From Planctomycetota bacterium (lineage in GTDB: Bacteria > Planctomycetota > MHYJ01 > JACQXL01), in NCBI GenBank assembly GCA_016208805.1, contig JACQXL010000098.1:1-5567 (forward strand): DNA of 5,567 nucleotides. Reading direction: 5' to 3'. Both the position numbers and the translations under genes were made by a program. Below are positions 4,707 to 5,567 of the stretch, piece after piece. How positions within the stretch are numbered: the stretch's first letter is position 1; the number at the start of each line of letters is the position of its first letter. The notes beneath the pieces are model-generated. The model worked only from the letters and a program-made list of their open reading frames with translations. It ran no database searches and was not told where the DNA came from.

Positions 4707-4729
4707 TTCCCCGATGTAACATCGGGGAA
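4707..4729. repeat. Hairpin with CCCCGAT / ATCGGGG arms, upstream of the small ORF
   Basis: TTCCCCGATG (4707-4716) and CATCGGGGAA (4720-4729) form a perfect 10-bp stem with loop TAA. The inner seven bases of both arms are identical to those of the hairpin at 4854-4871, which ends the small ORF. It lies 20 nt before the Shine-Dalgarno of that ORF. Confidence 0.75.
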
Positions 4730-4760
4730 TTACTAACTGGCTCTAAAAGGGAGGGCGTAT

Positions 4761-4862
4761 ATGTTTAACATTATGTCCGAATTCTGGAAGAAGGTCATCA
4801 AGGCGATTGTTGAGATTGTTTTGGACCTTTTGTCCGAAAAAAGAAACCACAAACCCCGATGA
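4761..4862 (+). CDS. Small amphipathic peptide, 33 residues (unrecognised)
   Basis: The ORF begins MFNIMSEFWKKVIKAIVEIV and ends in a basic tail (EKRNHKPR). Residues 7-27 form a clear amphipathic helix: charged residues E7, K10, K11, K14, E18, D22 and E26 fall at 3-4 residue steps on one face, while F8, W9, V12, I13, I16, V17, I19, V20, L21, L23 and L24 are hydrophobic. A strong Shine-Dalgarno, GGGAGGG (4749-4755), lies 5 nt before the ATG, the main evidence that it is translated. The stop codon falls inside the hairpin CCCCGAT/ATCGGGG (4854-4871). It is separated from the LexA-like gene by two terminators, so it needs its own promoter, which I cannot identify. The form resembles small membrane-active peptides of type I toxin systems (TisB type), but sequence similarity is not claimed. 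Confidence 0.55.
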   Translation: MFNIMSEFWKKVIKAIVEIVLDLLSEKRNHKPR

Positions 4863-4871
4863 TAATCGGGG
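4854..4871. repeat. Hairpin CCCCGAT-GATA-ATCGGGG at the end of the small ORF
   Basis: A perfect 7-bp stem (4854-4860 with 4865-4871) with loop GATA overlaps the TGA stop at 4860-4862. No T run follows, so termination is doubtful. The arms match those of the hairpin at 4707-4729. Confidence 0.7.
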
Positions 4872-4897
4872 CAGATTAACACGGAACAATCGCAGTT

Positions 4898-4965
4898 CGG
4901 GTCGGGTTGCCCATAAGCGTCAGGCCGCACTGTGAGCGGACAGCAAGATGCGGGCGACCCGCCCG
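4898..4965 (+). other. Long imperfect hairpin, candidate structured leader
   Basis: CGGG-T-CGGGTTGCCC (4898-4912) pairs with GGGCGACCCGCCCG (4952-4965) as a 14-bp stem with one bulge and one G-U pair. The 39-nt loop holds CCGC/GCGG (4925-4928 and 4936-4939) or, alternatively, CTGT/ACAG (4930-4933 and 4940-4943). It ends 72 nt before the last gene. It could be a leader RNA or a mobile repeat; no known class recognised. Confidence 0.45.
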
Positions 4966-4968
4966 GCT

Positions 4969-5022
4969 GTTTACAATATAAGTAAACTGGTTAATCGGCT
5001 AAATCCGCTTAATCCGTTTACT
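4969..5022. promoter_or_regulatory. GTTTAC/GTAAAC palindromes and three 9-bp tandem repeats upstream of the last gene
   Basis: GTTTAC (4969-4974) and GTAAAC (4982-4987) form an inverted repeat around AATATAA. AGTAAAC (4981-4987) also pairs with GTTTACT (5016-5022). Between them are three 9-bp units: TTAATCGGC (4991-4999), TAAATCCGC (5000-5008), TTAATCCGT (5009-5017). The block ends just before the Shine-Dalgarno at 5026-5031, so it could act as an operator or as a leader fold that hides the start. Confidence 0.4.
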
Positions 5023-5037
5023 AAAAAGGAGATTAAT

Positions 5038-5567
5038 ATGCCTTTTGTAAAGAAGTTTGAATTAACATTGTATGTGCCCGAAACGGTTGAACCGGCCGGC
5101 GATATGCCGGAACGGTGGGCTGAAGGGCTCAAGAACAATGCCATCAGGATGAACGAACGCCGCCAGGCTAAAGTGCCCGATAGCGGCACCTTTAATACTA
5201 AGATGGCCCGGCCGTCCACGCTCGCCTTTGGGCCGTTTGTTAACCCGGCTTTTACATCAAGAAGTGGACGAACGCCTCAGAACATTAAGGATGCCCAGGG
5301 CCATAACCTGGGTACGGCCTATAATTTCTGGGACGACAAGATAAACAAGGTCTTTGCCACGGTTGACGGGGTTGAAGCCAAACGTTTCAAGGAGAAGATA
5401 GATAACTCCAAGGACCGATGGGCCACACGGGTGGCGGATAAGACCCTGCGGTTCACGGGCGACCGAATCCGGGGACGCGGGCTGGCGCCGATTGCCAGCG
5501 CCTTCTTAAGCGGCGATGCCCGGGCTTCCGGCTGGGTACGCGAAAGCGAGGCCTCCGGAACTCCTTA
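5038..5567 (+). CDS. Unrecognised protein, N-terminal 176 residues (3' end outside window)
   Basis: The frame is open from the ATG to the window edge with no stop. AAGGAG (5026-5031) lies 6 nt upstream, an excellent ribosome binding site, and codon use matches the neighbouring genes (many CCGG, GGC and CGG words). The product begins MPFVKKFELTLYVPE, has no signal peptide or membrane segment, and is rich in charged residues (K, R, D, E). Visible stretches are GDMPERWAEGLKNNAIRMNERR (20-41), TAYNFWDDKINKVFATVDGVEAKRFKEKI (93-121) and a basic region DKTLRFTGDRIRGRGLAP (134-151). I recognise no enzyme motif. A cytoplasmic or phage-structural role is possible from the soluble, charged make-up but is not supported by any motif. 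It has a long patterned leader (4898-5022). Confidence 0.75.
   Translation, partial: MPFVKKFELTLYVPETVEPAGDMPERWAEGLKNNAIRMNERRQAKVPDSGTFNTKMARPSTLAFGPFVNPAFTSRSGRTPQNIKDAQGHNLGTAYNFWDDKINKVFATVDGVEAKRFKEKIDNSKDRWATRVADKTLRFTGDRIRGRGLAPIASAFLSGDARASGWVRESEASGTP

Noticed and set aside
4733..4930. Minus-strand ORF across the small peptide gene and hairpins
   Set aside because: No recognisable motif; it runs through palindromes and opposes the ORF with the strong ribosome binding site.
4971..5219. Minus-strand ORF opposite the start of the last gene
   Set aside because: The + strand frame stays open to the window end with an AAGGAG site; the minus ORF is a shadow.

Overview
The window looks like bacterial chromosomal DNA with accessory content, probably from a Planctomycetes-like or related candidate-phylum genome. 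The evidence for that lineage is indirect: an ECF-type sigma gene lies next to a regulator whose N-terminus (ELKAGKKP...FQKRYG) resembles the N-terminal stretch of many planctomycete kinases and regulators, and the gene-free stretches are long and full of short palindromes and CAGATT-type repeats. All genes read on the + strand. Coding DNA is moderately GC-rich, and several gaps are clearly AT-rich.

Left part (1-2312). The 3' end of a cupin-type phosphomannose isomerase domain is followed by a two-gene AbiE-type (type IV) toxin-antitoxin module: an AbiEi winged-helix antitoxin/repressor and an AbiEii nucleotidyltransferase toxin. A near-consensus sigma-70 promoter (457-484) overlaps the first possible ATG of abiEi, so translation most likely starts at 525. 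The two abiE genes, normally nearly contiguous, are split by 336 bp. About half of that gap is a 167-bp MITE-like element with 26-bp imperfect terminal inverted repeats, flanked by TAA on both sides. The left TAA is the abiEi stop codon.

Middle (2313-2977). This 665-bp gap has no convincing gene but is strongly patterned. It has a four-run C tract (G-quadruplex potential on the minus strand), then an AT-rich array of about 13 degenerate 22-bp units (2493-2778) in which TTA falls at the same position of the unit in 11 of 13 units, then a GC-rich sequence that folds into a three-way junction (2850-2918) just ahead of the sigma gene.

Right part (2978-5567). An ECF-like sigma factor is followed, after two switchable hairpins, by a LexA/S24-type self-cleaving regulator with an intact Ala-Gly site and Ser/Lys dyad but no clear classical DNA-binding domain. 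Two intrinsic terminators close this unit. Beyond them are a 33-codon ORF with a strong ribosome binding site that encodes an amphipathic helix, flanked by hairpins with identical arms, then a long hairpin leader and short 9-bp repeats, and an unrecognised gene that runs off the window.

The most interesting combination is the 22-bp array, the possible leader RNA, the sigma factor and the LexA-like autoprotease, which together suggest an uncharacterised damage- or stress-responsive switch or a mobile-element control region. That link is inference; the sequence features themselves are directly visible.
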